In this document: piece by piece, positions 1 through 8,111 of the stretch | Numbering within the stretch: position 1 is the stretch's first letter | How the letters are laid out: each line of letters starts with the position of its first letter | Assembly: GCA_963974475.1 (NCBI GenBank) | Contig: CAXBCR010000009.1 | Location: 1 to 64,000, forward strand | Direction of reading: 5' to 3' | Length of the DNA: 64,000 nucleotides | Origin: CAJXZP01 sp963974475 | GTDB lineage: Bacteria; Bacteroidota; Bacteroidia; Flavobacteriales_G; Salibacteraceae | The notes under the pieces: generated by a model | What the model was told of the DNA's origin: nothing | The model's database searches: none | What the model saw: the letters and a program-made list of their open reading frames with translations, nothing else | Program-made: the position numbers and the translations under genes

Positions 1-385
1 CGTTTCTTAACTCTCACAGCCTGACCTTTATACATACTATTTTTTTGCCGTTTTTTCATATCCCTGCCCCCAGTAATATTATCTTATTTCCTATACCTTT
101 ATATATAGGACCGATTTGTACCTCTAAACGATTTTTTAGGTTGGAGAATTGGTTAATTTATGGACCATTTGAAGGATTAGATGATTTATATCCTGGAACC
201 TTGCATAAGGGATAGCAGCTTTGTTTGAGCTCATTTTTTAATACCACTTAATAAAGCAGTAAACAGAATACTCAACCATAGGAAGCTCTATGTATATGCT
301 ATAAAAAATAGCGAGTGCGGATAGCCCGACCTAAAACCGACCAAATAGGGCGGATTTGGGTTATGCCCAAATAATAGAGAAAGTC
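1..385. other. Intergenic stretch at window edge, with two short G/C-rich blocks and a hairpin
   Basis: No convincing coding frame is visible. The stretch is AT-rich except for two short blocks: AAGGGATAGCAGC at 207-219 and AGCGAGTGCGGATAGCCCGACC at 310-331. From memory, blocks like these recur between genes in Bacteroidota genomes, but I cannot verify that here. A 7-bp hairpin (ATTTGGG at 354-360, CCCAAAT at 366-372) lies just beyond the stop codon of the minus-strand SDR gene. It has no T-run on the minus strand, so it is not a clear terminator. Confidence 0.4.
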
Positions 386-1093
386 CTACGGGTTAGTGAT
401 AGCGACTGCTAAAGTTTTACCATTATAAAAGCGGTAGCCATGATTGGCGAATGAATAGATGTATTCTGCCATTTGATGAGGCTCGATACTAGAATGAAAA
501 TCTGGAAAAGCTTTTTTCAGCATATTTGTATTAACAGAACCAATAGCCAACGCATTTACTATCACATTATCTTCTTCCAATTCAATTGCAATACTTTCTG
601 AAAATGAACTAAGTGCCGCTTTTGAAGCCCCATAAGCCGACAAACCGGGGAAACGAACGCTTCCTTGAAAACCTGACATTGAAGTTATATTAACCACATT
701 TCCTCCCTCCTCATTCGACAAAAGCGGGATTAACTCTTGAATTAATAAAACGGGGGCTATGAAGTTAATTTCCATTACTTTATTTAGATAATCCATCCTC
801 ATATCACCGAAAGATTGAGGGTTTAGAAGCCCTGCAATGTTTAATAGCGCGTCAATCGATTGAATTTTTAATTTATTTAGTTCCAATCCCACGGTTTTTT
901 GGAAGTCCTCCAATGCTAAATCCACTTTAACAAGATGTAGTTTTCCGGGTAAGTCTAATGCAAGCTCATTAAGTCTATTTAATTGTTCTTCGTTACGAAG
1001 AATTCCAATCACGCACCAATTCTGACTCAAAAAGTGCAAGCATGTTGCTTTCCCTATACCCGAGCCTACTCCTGTTATAACTGCTGTTTTCAT
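386..1093 (-). CDS. SDR-family NAD(P)-dependent oxidoreductase
   Basis: This is a 235-residue cytoplasmic short-chain dehydrogenase/reductase. It has the nucleotide-binding glycine motif TGVGSGIG near residues 8-15, the LLNIAGL element (NNAG-like) near residue 85, a catalytic Ser in NITSMSG near 137, and the YGASK (YxxxK) active-site pair near 153-157. Those features fix the family and imply hydride transfer with NAD(P)H, but the substrate cannot be read. The length is normal for a classical SDR. It lies 16 bases downstream of the TPR membrane protein on the same strand and is probably co-transcribed with it, though no functional link is evident. Some SDRs with this organisation are ketoacyl-reductase-like, and others act on sugars or pterins. 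Confidence 0.9.
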   Translation of the reverse strand: MKTAVITGVGSGIGKATCLHFLSQNWCVIGILRNEEQLNRLNELALDLPGKLHLVKVDLALEDFQKTVGLELNKLKIQSIDALLNIAGLLNPQSFGDMRMDYLNKVMEINFIAPVLLIQELIPLLSNEEGGNVVNITSMSGFQGSVRFPGLSAYGASKAALSSFSESIAIELEEDNVIVNALAIGSVNTNMLKKAFPDFHSSIEPHQMAEYIYSFANHGYRFYNGKTLAVAITNP

Positions 1094-1109
1094 TTATTCA
1101 ATATCAATT

Positions 1110-2492
1110 CTATTCTTCGTGGGTGGCGTATTGTTTTAAAACAAATTTCAATAATCCCTCAGGCATATTATGAGAGGTAACATTTATATTTTCTGAACCA
1201 TTAAATACTTTTTCGATTGAATTAATCGTTGCCGCATTCAAAATAGGTTCTCCGTCTGTAATTGGTCTTGAAGTCAAAATCACAACGAATCCATCAAGAG
1301 AATTAACCAATTGAGTCGACACACTTTGCACATTATTGGCATCCACCAATATGTTTGAAAGGGAAACAACAAACTCACTAATAATATCGCTTGTTGACTC
1401 TTTTATCAGCGAAAAATCGCCTAAGAAATTGAAGTCAAACTTAATCCCGTTAAATGCATCCAGATCATGCAAATGATGCTGAATACTTGATACCCATAAG
1501 GGCACTTTATTTACCGGATACGTTTCACTAAATAATTTTTCCGACCTTTTAGAAATTATTAACTCTGGAGTCAGGGCATTCTTTTTAGGTTTACTTTTTG
1601 ATGGCGTTTCTTGCTTTTGTGATATTTCAATTTTTTCCATTTTCCCAGTTTTTTCCGTTTTTTCCGTTTTTTCCGTTTTTAAAGAAGGTTTCAATTGTAT
1701 TATATCTTCATCCTTAGAATGATTTTGCGCTTTAAGTTCAGGAACTACATCCAGCAACTTATCTGTATGAAAATCTGAAATTAGAATTGGGTTTAAAGTT
1801 TTAGGTTGCTTTTGCATTCTATTTACCCAAAAGCCAAGAATCAAAATTCCAACTACAAAGACAACCCAACCCATGTATTTGATTTGAAAAGCGCTTAAAT
1901 TTCCTTGTTGTATTTCAATTGGCGAATCCTTCACATCGTTTCCCACTTGATTTTCACTGTTACTATCATTTACAAGTGAGTCTGTCAAAGGAACAGAAAC
2001 GAAACCTAGCGTATCTAAGTTATGAGCTATTGACCCCAACTGAGGCTGCATATCCTTTAGCATCGAATTGTAATTTTTTAAATATTTAATAGCCAATTTC
2101 AACTCCCCTTTTTCCTCACTTATTCTAGCTAATAATGCTAGAGCAAATAATTCTTGCTCTTTAAGATGGAATTTTTCAGCCACATTTCTCATTCGCCATG
2201 AATAATTAGTAGCTAAGTCTAACTGATGCATCTTATAATATAAAAGGGCTATTTTGTGTAGGGAATTTGTGACTCCCACATAGTTTTTATTCGCCAAACA
2301 TGCTTCATACTCTACTTGATAATCGAGCATTAACACATTCATTAACTGCAATGTATCTCCGGTAATAACATAGTTATCTACACCCAACAACATTTCCTGT
2401 TGCTCAATGGAGTTAGATTCAATTGCCCACATGGATTTAGGGCTCAACTGCATAAATCCCAACCCAATAATTATATAGTATAAATACCGCAT
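1110..2492 (-). CDS. TPR-containing membrane protein of unknown function
   Basis: I do not recognise this as a named family. The frame opens with TTG at 2504, but the ATG at 2492 gives a cleaner N-terminal hydrophobic signal or anchor (MRYLYYIIIGLGF), so I chose it; the protein is then 460 residues. After the signal come helical repeats with TPR character (about residues 50-140). A single transmembrane helix follows near 205-222 (WVVFVVGILILGFW), then a charged linker with a K-T-E tripeptide repeat (about 275-295), and a folded C-terminal domain of about 150 residues. This resembles the layout of Bacteroidota sensor proteins (exported TPRs, one TM, cytoplasmic domain), but no HATPase or DNA-binding motif is visible. 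It is the first gene of a likely two-gene unit with the SDR gene. Confidence 0.7.
   Translation of the reverse strand: MRYLYYIIIGLGFMQLSPKSMWAIESNSIEQQEMLLGVDNYVITGDTLQLMNVLMLDYQVEYEACLANKNYVGVTNSLHKIALLYYKMHQLDLATNYSWRMRNVAEKFHLKEQELFALALLARISEEKGELKLAIKYLKNYNSMLKDMQPQLGSIAHNLDTLGFVSVPLTDSLVNDSNSENQVGNDVKDSPIEIQQGNLSAFQIKYMGWVVFVVGILILGFWVNRMQKQPKTLNPILISDFHTDKLLDVVPELKAQNHSKDEDIIQLKPSLKTEKTEKTEKTGKMEKIEISQKQETPSKSKPKKNALTPELIISKRSEKLFSETYPVNKVPLWVSSIQHHLHDLDAFNGIKFDFNFLGDFSLIKESTSDIISEFVVSLSNILVDANNVQSVSTQLVNSLDGFVVILTSRPITDGEPILNAATINSIEKVFNGSENINVTSHNMPEGLLKFVLKQYATHEE
1640..1680 (-). repeat. 9-bp in-frame tandem repeat encoding a K-T-E tract
   Basis: On the plus strand the unit TTTTTTCCG is repeated about three times, followed by diverged copies. 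On the coding strand it yields consecutive Thr-Glu-Lys triplets just after the transmembrane helix of the TPR protein. A multiple-of-three unit keeps the frame, so the linker length could vary between strains without breaking the gene. Confidence 0.75.
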
Positions 2493-2626
2493 TAACCATA
2501 GCAATTTAGTATCAATACGGCCATCACATCTCTATTGCAATTTTAACTTATTCACCAATGACTATTAAAAAGTAACTGGCTCAATTGTTATGCTATTTTT
2601 GCTACACGAAACTTTCATTAAATAAA

Positions 2627-3355
2627 ATGAGCAACACAATTTTGAACTGGAGCGGTGGTAAAGACGCGTGTTTAGCATTGCATAAACTGGCAGCTGATGA
2701 CAATTATACTGTTAACAAACTATTAACCACTATAAATAAGTCTAGAGGACGAATCACCATGCACGGAGTTCGTACAGATGTTTTAAATGCTCAGGTAAAT
2801 GCCTTAGGTTATGAGTTGGAGTTTGTTGAGTTGCCAGAAAACATAACCATGAACAGGTATTCCGAAATAATCGGTAATAAAGCAAAGCAGCATCAAGAAA
2901 ACGGGGCTGAAGTGTATGCATATGGGGATATTAATTTGATTGACTTACGAAAATTCAGAGATGCTGAAATTTCACAGTATAATTTAAAAACCACATATCC
3001 CTTATGGAATAAAACTACCAAAGATTTAGGGGTGCTGTTTCTTGAGCTAGGATATAAGGCGATAGTTGTTGCCATTAGTTCCGATAAACTAGACGAGTCT
3101 TTTTGTGGGAGAGCATACGACCAATCCTTTTTAGACGATTTACCTGCAGGTGTAGACCCTTGTGGTGAAAATGGTGAATTTCATACATTTGTGTATGATG
3201 GACCAATGTTTAACCATCCAATTAACCTGCAAGTGGGTAAAAAAACGTATCAAACCTATTCACCTTCAAAGGAAGATGATAATTGCTTTTGCTCAAAACA
3301 AGAACAAAAAGATTGGGATACTGGTTTTTGGTTTTGTGACCTTACTCTAGCCTAA
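2627..3355 (+). CDS. Dph6-related ATP pyrophosphatase (diphthine--ammonia ligase family)
   Basis: This is a 242-residue N-type ATP pyrophosphatase. The PP-loop SGGKDACLAL sits at residues 7-16, and the family-typical C-terminal portion carries CGENGEFHTFVYDGPMF near 180-195. In eukaryotes and archaea the family makes diphthamide on EF-2. Bacteria have no diphthamide, so the bacterial substrate is unknown; an amidation or adenylation reaction is inferred. The frame extends upstream to a TTG at 2585, but the ATG at 2627 places the PP-loop at the usual distance from the N-terminus. The 3' end overlaps the convergent NadR-like gene by 9 bases. Confidence 0.87.
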   Translation: MSNTILNWSGGKDACLALHKLAADDNYTVNKLLTTINKSRGRITMHGVRTDVLNAQVNALGYELEFVELPENITMNRYSEIIGNKAKQHQENGAEVYAYGDINLIDLRKFRDAEISQYNLKTTYPLWNKTTKDLGVLFLELGYKAIVVAISSDKLDESFCGRAYDQSFLDDLPAGVDPCGENGEFHTFVYDGPMFNHPINLQVGKKTYQTYSPSKEDDNCFCSKQEQKDWDTGFWFCDLTLA

Positions 3356-3865
3356 GCCCTTATCTAAATCAAGAATGAATTGAATGGCCTGATTAATACG
3401 ATGATTGATAGGCGCATCGATAATTACCATTTCAGGGTACTTTGCTTTCAATTCTGAATGATAAATTCTAAATAACCTATCTCTATCTGTTGGGTTTTCA
3501 CGTAAAACATCTGGTTCCCAAGGAATATTGGGTTTGCACAATAGGACTAAATCGTAATTTGATTTTTGATACAAATCAACAATCAAAGGGCTAACTGATT
3601 GGTATTTTTCATGACTCCAAATTTTAATCACCTCTATTCCCGTATCACAGAACACATAATTGGCCGTAGCAGATTGGGCAAGATGTTCTCTATTGTATTG
3701 ATTACTCGCAATAAATGCTAAATCCTCTTGTTTATAGGTTGGTCTTTTACTCAAATATTCACGCGCGTATTCTGCCACGAGTCTACCATTAAAGTGAGTA
3801 GCCAACGCTTTTGCCAAAAAACTTTTACCCGAAGATTCAGGGCCCGTGATTAGAATTTTTTTCAT
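3347..3865 (-). CDS. NadR-like AAA/kinase-fold ATP-binding protein
   Basis: This is a 172-residue P-loop protein with Walker A GPESSGKS at residues 8-15 and a family-typical AEYAREYL segment near 35. That layout matches the ribosylnicotinamide-kinase domain of NadR and the related AAA_28 family. The nucleotidylyltransferase half of NadR is absent, so the protein may phosphorylate nicotinamide riboside or a similar nucleoside, but the substrate is inferred. It is convergent with the Dph6-like gene and overlaps its 3' end by 9 bases. Confidence 0.82.
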   Translation of the reverse strand: MKKILITGPESSGKSFLAKALATHFNGRLVAEYAREYLSKRPTYKQEDLAFIASNQYNREHLAQSATANYVFCDTGIEVIKIWSHEKYQSVSPLIVDLYQKSNYDLVLLCKPNIPWEPDVLRENPTDRDRLFRIYHSELKAKYPEMVIIDAPINHRINQAIQFILDLDKGLG

Positions 3866-3936
3866 TATGATACAATTTTAACCACTTTTTTCGCTAATGC
3901 ATAACTACTTTACTATTTAATTCTAATTTTGAATTT

Positions 3937-6660
3937 ATGATACGCAAAATCGCACTTTTATTTACCGTAATTTCAGTAGGTATACTTTTATATTACGGAT
4001 ATGAAAAGATGCGTGGTTCGCAAAAAACTCCTGTTGATATTTATACCCAAGTACCCAGCAATGCGGTCGCCATAATTGAAATCAACCATCCAAATGAACA
4101 ATGGAACGATTTACTGACCAACAATATAATTTGGGAGGAAATACATGTATTTGAATCCGTGGATCAGGTAGAAAATTGGATTTCATTTATTGATTCTTCC
4201 ATTACTCATACCACGTTTGAGCCATATTTAGGTATTGATAAAATTGTCCTTTCTATACTTCCCACTGCTACAAATGGTAGTATGCTGTTTCAAATGCAAC
4301 TGAATCCTAAGATTAAAGATACAGATGTCACTACCATTTTGAATACCACTTTTGGATGGACATCCACTATTGAAAAAGAAAATGGGATTATTACCATTCA
4401 ATACAACTCTAAGGAATTTTATGGATTGCTGAACCATACCGTATTTACCTTATCCGCTTCCAAAGAATCACTAATTGCACTTACTCACAATTCAGAAAAC
4501 ATCCTTACTGATATAAATTTTAATCGAGTAAAAAAAACCTCTTCCAAAAACACCAAAATTCGATTTTTTATCGAACCCAACCGATTTTCTAAAATCGTTT
4601 CTCAATCACTAAGTGAAAAAGCACAATTTGAGTTAGCATTATTTCCTTCTATTTCTTCGTGGGTAGAATTGGATGTAGCAATAAAGCCAGATGAAATTTC
4701 AATGGGGGGCTTTTTAAATGGCGTGGACAGTTTAAGTCAATGGGTTACACTTTTTAAAAACCAAGAGCCGATAAAACCACAGGTGGTGGAAATAATGCCT
4801 GACCGCACTGCATTCCTTTTGCATTTTGGATTTAGCAATTTTATTCAATTGCGAAAAAAATATGTGACTCGAGCCAGCGATCAACTAGGGTCTAACCACG
4901 ATCTAGACTTAATACGTTGGGATACCATGTATGATATTTCGATAAAAAATGATTTTATTTCATGGATTGATAACGAAATTGCATTATCCGTTTTAGAGCC
5001 CGATCAATACGCTATATCCAATGACGTTTTAGTATGGATAGGCTCATCGGATGCTCTAACATTAAACGCTACACTATCAGATATGGCATTGAAAGTGGCC
5101 AATAAAGACGGCAGTGAATTCGAAAGTATCACCTATAAGGGATATCAAATAAACAAATTAAATATCCCCGATTTTTTAGCTACTACGCTTGGAGAACCTT
5201 TTAAATACGTAACCAAAAATTATTTTATTCAAATGGAGGATTACATAGTTTTCGCAAATTCTCCTTCCACTCTTCAATGGACAATAGAGCGATTTGAGCG
5301 TGGTAAAACTTTATCAAAAAACCCGAATTATCAAAATTTCAGTAAACGCATTTCTGATGAATCTAATGTTTTCATTTATTCGAATATTGCCTCTTCTCCA
5401 AATCTGTATAAATTACTTGCTAATAACGCCATTCAAAAGGAAATAGTTAGCTATAAGGAATGGCTACAGAAGTTTCAAGTTTTATCCATTCAAGTTAGCT
5501 ATGAGGATGACGATTTATATTATGTCAACAATTTCTTAAAATACAACCCTGTTTATAAGAAAGAGTCCAATACCATTTGGGAGGCTCCGTTATTAACAAT
5601 TTCCAACTTCAAACCTGCCTTAGTAAAGAACCATTATACACAAGCTACTGAAATTGTAACTCAAGACACAAACAACACCGTATACTTAATTAACAATAAG
5701 GGAAAAGTTCTTTGGACTAGAACCATTGATGGACCAATTATATCAAAAATCCAACAGATTGATGCTTTAAAAAACAATAAACTCCAACTCTTATTTAATA
5801 CACAAAATAAAATTTACGTTTTGGATAGAAATGGGAATAATTTGGATAATTTCCCAATCTCATTGCCGTCAAAAGCATTGTGTTCGTTAGTTTTAGTAGA
5901 TTATGAACAAACTAAAAATTACAGAATTCTAGTTCCAACTTTTTCAGGAGATATATTAAACTATGGAATTGATGGAAAAAAAGTAACTGGATGGAACTAT
6001 ACAAACACGGGGATTCAGGTTTCGCAACCTATAGAATTTATTAAGATAAATAACAAAGATTACCTTATCTGTATGTATGCCAATGGCACTATCAAGGCGT
6101 TGAATAGAAGAGGGCAAATAAGAATAGACTTTAACTCCTCACTCAATTTTGAATTAACAGAAGGTTTTGGGCTAGAAAAAGGTACTTCCTTAGACAACAC
6201 CTATATGTACGCAGTTACTAAAAACAAAGAAGTGATAAGTATTTCATTAACGGATAAAAAGACGCGACTATTTGATATTGGCCTAGATAGCATAAATAAT
6301 GTCCATTATTTTGATAGTGATTCGGATGGATCCATCGAAATAATTGTATCCAATAATCATAGAATTGCGGTATATAAAACGGATGGGAACAAAATTTTTG
6401 ATATTCGCCCTATTGATGAAATCAATAGTGAAATTTCAATTTACAAATTCCCGGATGGAAATAAACTAGGTTATGTAACGCATAATGAGCATAATGAGCA
6501 TAATGTGATACTTCTAAAGTTGAATGGAGACATAGTTTACCCTTTTCCACTTAAAGGTCAAACCCTTTTCTCTATCCAAGATATAAACAATGATGGACGA
6601 TTTAATATGATAACTGCCGATAAAGAAGGTATTTTATTAAATTACACCTTAGATTTCTAA
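3937..6660 (+). CDS. Large N-anchored protein with DUF3352-like and beta-propeller regions
   Basis: The protein has 907 residues. An N-terminal hydrophobic helix (about residues 5-22) anchors or exports it. The following 500 residues begin with VPSNAVAIIEINHP, which resembles the substrate-free DUF3352-type envelope proteins of Bacteroidota. The C-terminal 350 residues look like a PQQ/WD-type beta-propeller, with repeating beta-hairpins and Asp-rich Ca-binding loops of FG-GAP type (DSDSDGSIEI near 795, DINNDGRF near 885). No catalytic motif is visible; a structural or envelope-assembly role is a guess. A TAATTTTG promoter-like box ends only five bases before the ATG, which suggests an extremely short leader. 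The gene precedes the DUF5723 and CHAT genes on the same strand. Confidence 0.75.
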   Translation: MIRKIALLFTVISVGILLYYGYEKMRGSQKTPVDIYTQVPSNAVAIIEINHPNEQWNDLLTNNIIWEEIHVFESVDQVENWISFIDSSITHTTFEPYLGIDKIVLSILPTATNGSMLFQMQLNPKIKDTDVTTILNTTFGWTSTIEKENGIITIQYNSKEFYGLLNHTVFTLSASKESLIALTHNSENILTDINFNRVKKTSSKNTKIRFFIEPNRFSKIVSQSLSEKAQFELALFPSISSWVELDVAIKPDEISMGGFLNGVDSLSQWVTLFKNQEPIKPQVVEIMPDRTAFLLHFGFSNFIQLRKKYVTRASDQLGSNHDLDLIRWDTMYDISIKNDFISWIDNEIALSVLEPDQYAISNDVLVWIGSSDALTLNATLSDMALKVANKDGSEFESITYKGYQINKLNIPDFLATTLGEPFKYVTKNYFIQMEDYIVFANSPSTLQWTIERFERGKTLSKNPNYQNFSKRISDESNVFIYSNIASSPNLYKLLANNAIQKEIVSYKEWLQKFQVLSIQVSYEDDDLYYVNNFLKYNPVYKKESNTIWEAPLLTISNFKPALVKNHYTQATEIVTQDTNNTVYLINNKGKVLWTRTIDGPIISKIQQIDALKNNKLQLLFNTQNKIYVLDRNGNNLDNFPISLPSKALCSLVLVDYEQTKNYRILVPTFSGDILNYGIDGKKVTGWNYTNTGIQVSQPIEFIKINNKDYLICMYANGTIKALNRRGQIRIDFNSSLNFELTEGFGLEKGTSLDNTYMYAVTKNKEVISISLTDKKTRLFDIGLDSINNVHYFDSDSDGSIEIIVSNNHRIAVYKTDGNKIFDIRPIDEINSEISIYKFPDGNKLGYVTHNEHNEHNVILLKLNGDIVYPFPLKGQTLFSIQDINNDGRFNMITADKEGILLNYTLDF
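6480..6506 (+). repeat. Short 9-bp tandem repeat inside the propeller gene
   Basis: The unit CATAATGAG occurs nearly three times in a row and encodes His-Asn-Glu triplets (HNEHNEHN) in a surface loop of the propeller. The frame is preserved. Confidence 0.7.
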
Positions 6661-6763
6661 CTTTTCCCCTTAAAAATCACCCTATTTGAAAATATCACGG
6701 AATACTATTAGTTGTATTAGGTTAATAATTGTTAATTTTCCATTCTAACAATCCCCCAATGTT

Positions 6764-8089
6764 ATGAAGAAATTGCTTGTATTATTACTGGTGAGTATCA
6801 CCACTACCATCACTGCTCAGAATGTAATGAGTCTGTATAATATGTCGCACATACCTCAAGTGGTATATGCAAACCCCGCTTTCATTCCTCTAGGACGTGT
6901 CAATGTTTCCATTCCTGGTTTGGGTTCTACCTATGCTCAAATGGGTAAATCTGATTTTAATACAAAAGATATCGCTAGTGTTGATGCAAATGGTACGTTA
7001 CGATTAAACGTAGACCAATTTTTAAATGGGCTAAAAGACGAAAATTTGGTTTATTTCGGTACAACCGTTGAGGCCTTACATATTGGGTTTTCGGCCGGAA
7101 AGAATTATATATTCATTGCCAGTAATGACCGAATTAATACCCAATTCGCCTTTCCAAAATCATTAGCTATATTAATTTCTGAAGTTTATGAGCAAAAAGG
7201 GATTGAATCATTTCAAACCATAGACGATACTAAGGTTCAATATTCACACATTAGAGAATATTCTTTTGGATGGGCAAGAAGAATTAACAAAGATTTGAAT
7301 GTTGGCGTTCGATTCAAGATGTTTTCAGGGATAATGAATGTTAGAACCAATACAACTGGAATTGTTATTGAAGGAGTTACCCCAGAAAATGAGTTGTCAG
7401 GCTTAATTAATGTAGATATTGAAACCTCTGGGTTAACAGAATATACCGATAATATTGTTCAAACTCTACCTGGCTATAATAATTACGGATACGGCTTAGA
7501 TTTTGGTTTTGATTACCGAATTAATCAAAAATTTAAGGTTGCCGCAAGTGTACTTGATTTGATGGGAACCGTAAATTGGAAGGATAATGTACGAAACTAC
7601 AATGCGGATTCCGTGAGGGTAGATTTTAATACCGTGGATTGGGCCTCTATAGTTAATCCAACCAAAGGAGATGGTTTAAACGGCATCTATGATTCAATTA
7701 TAAATAATGTTGACCCTGAGTTGTCAGGCAAAGCCTACACAACAACTTTTCCAACAAAAATTTTGGGTTCGTTCACGTATTACCTTACCCCAAAAATTGA
7801 AGCCACTTTAATAGGTCAAGGAATTATGCATAAAAATATGTTTGAAACTAGAATCCGAGTGGGTATTCAAGGAAGGGTGAAACGCTTTTTGAATTATATG
7901 GTATCCTACGCGATTGTGGATAGTCAAGAAGACCCTATAAATCTTGGAGTTGGTTTAGCTTTAAATCTCGGGCCAATACAGATACATGCATTAACCGACA
8001 ATATTTTCGACCCCTATCTTTTCAATTCTCAATTTAATCCAAGTTTACGATTTGGAATTAATTTAACCATGGGTAGAGATTACCAATAA
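6764..8089 (+). CDS. DUF5723-family outer-membrane barrel protein
   Basis: The protein has 441 residues with a clear signal peptide (residues 1-19, ending TITAQ). The N-terminus then reads NMSHIPQVVYANPAF, close to the conserved start of DUF5723 proteins, which are predicted outer-membrane barrels in Bacteroidota. Alternating polar and aromatic strands continue to the C-terminus. The function of the family is not known to me; PorP/SprF-like barrels are an alternative. It is 22 bases upstream of the TPR-CHAT gene and is very likely co-transcribed with it. Confidence 0.8.
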   Translation: MKKLLVLLLVSITTTITAQNVMSLYNMSHIPQVVYANPAFIPLGRVNVSIPGLGSTYAQMGKSDFNTKDIASVDANGTLRLNVDQFLNGLKDENLVYFGTTVEALHIGFSAGKNYIFIASNDRINTQFAFPKSLAILISEVYEQKGIESFQTIDDTKVQYSHIREYSFGWARRINKDLNVGVRFKMFSGIMNVRTNTTGIVIEGVTPENELSGLINVDIETSGLTEYTDNIVQTLPGYNNYGYGLDFGFDYRINQKFKVAASVLDLMGTVNWKDNVRNYNADSVRVDFNTVDWASIVNPTKGDGLNGIYDSIINNVDPELSGKAYTTTFPTKILGSFTYYLTPKIEATLIGQGIMHKNMFETRIRVGIQGRVKRFLNYMVSYAIVDSQEDPINLGVGLALNLGPIQIHALTDNIFDPYLFNSQFNPSLRFGINLTMGRDYQ

Positions 8090-8111
8090 TCGAATTTTAA
8101 AGCTTTAGATA

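Noticed and set aside
354..372. Hairpin after the SDR gene as a terminator
   Set aside because: No T-run follows on the minus strand.
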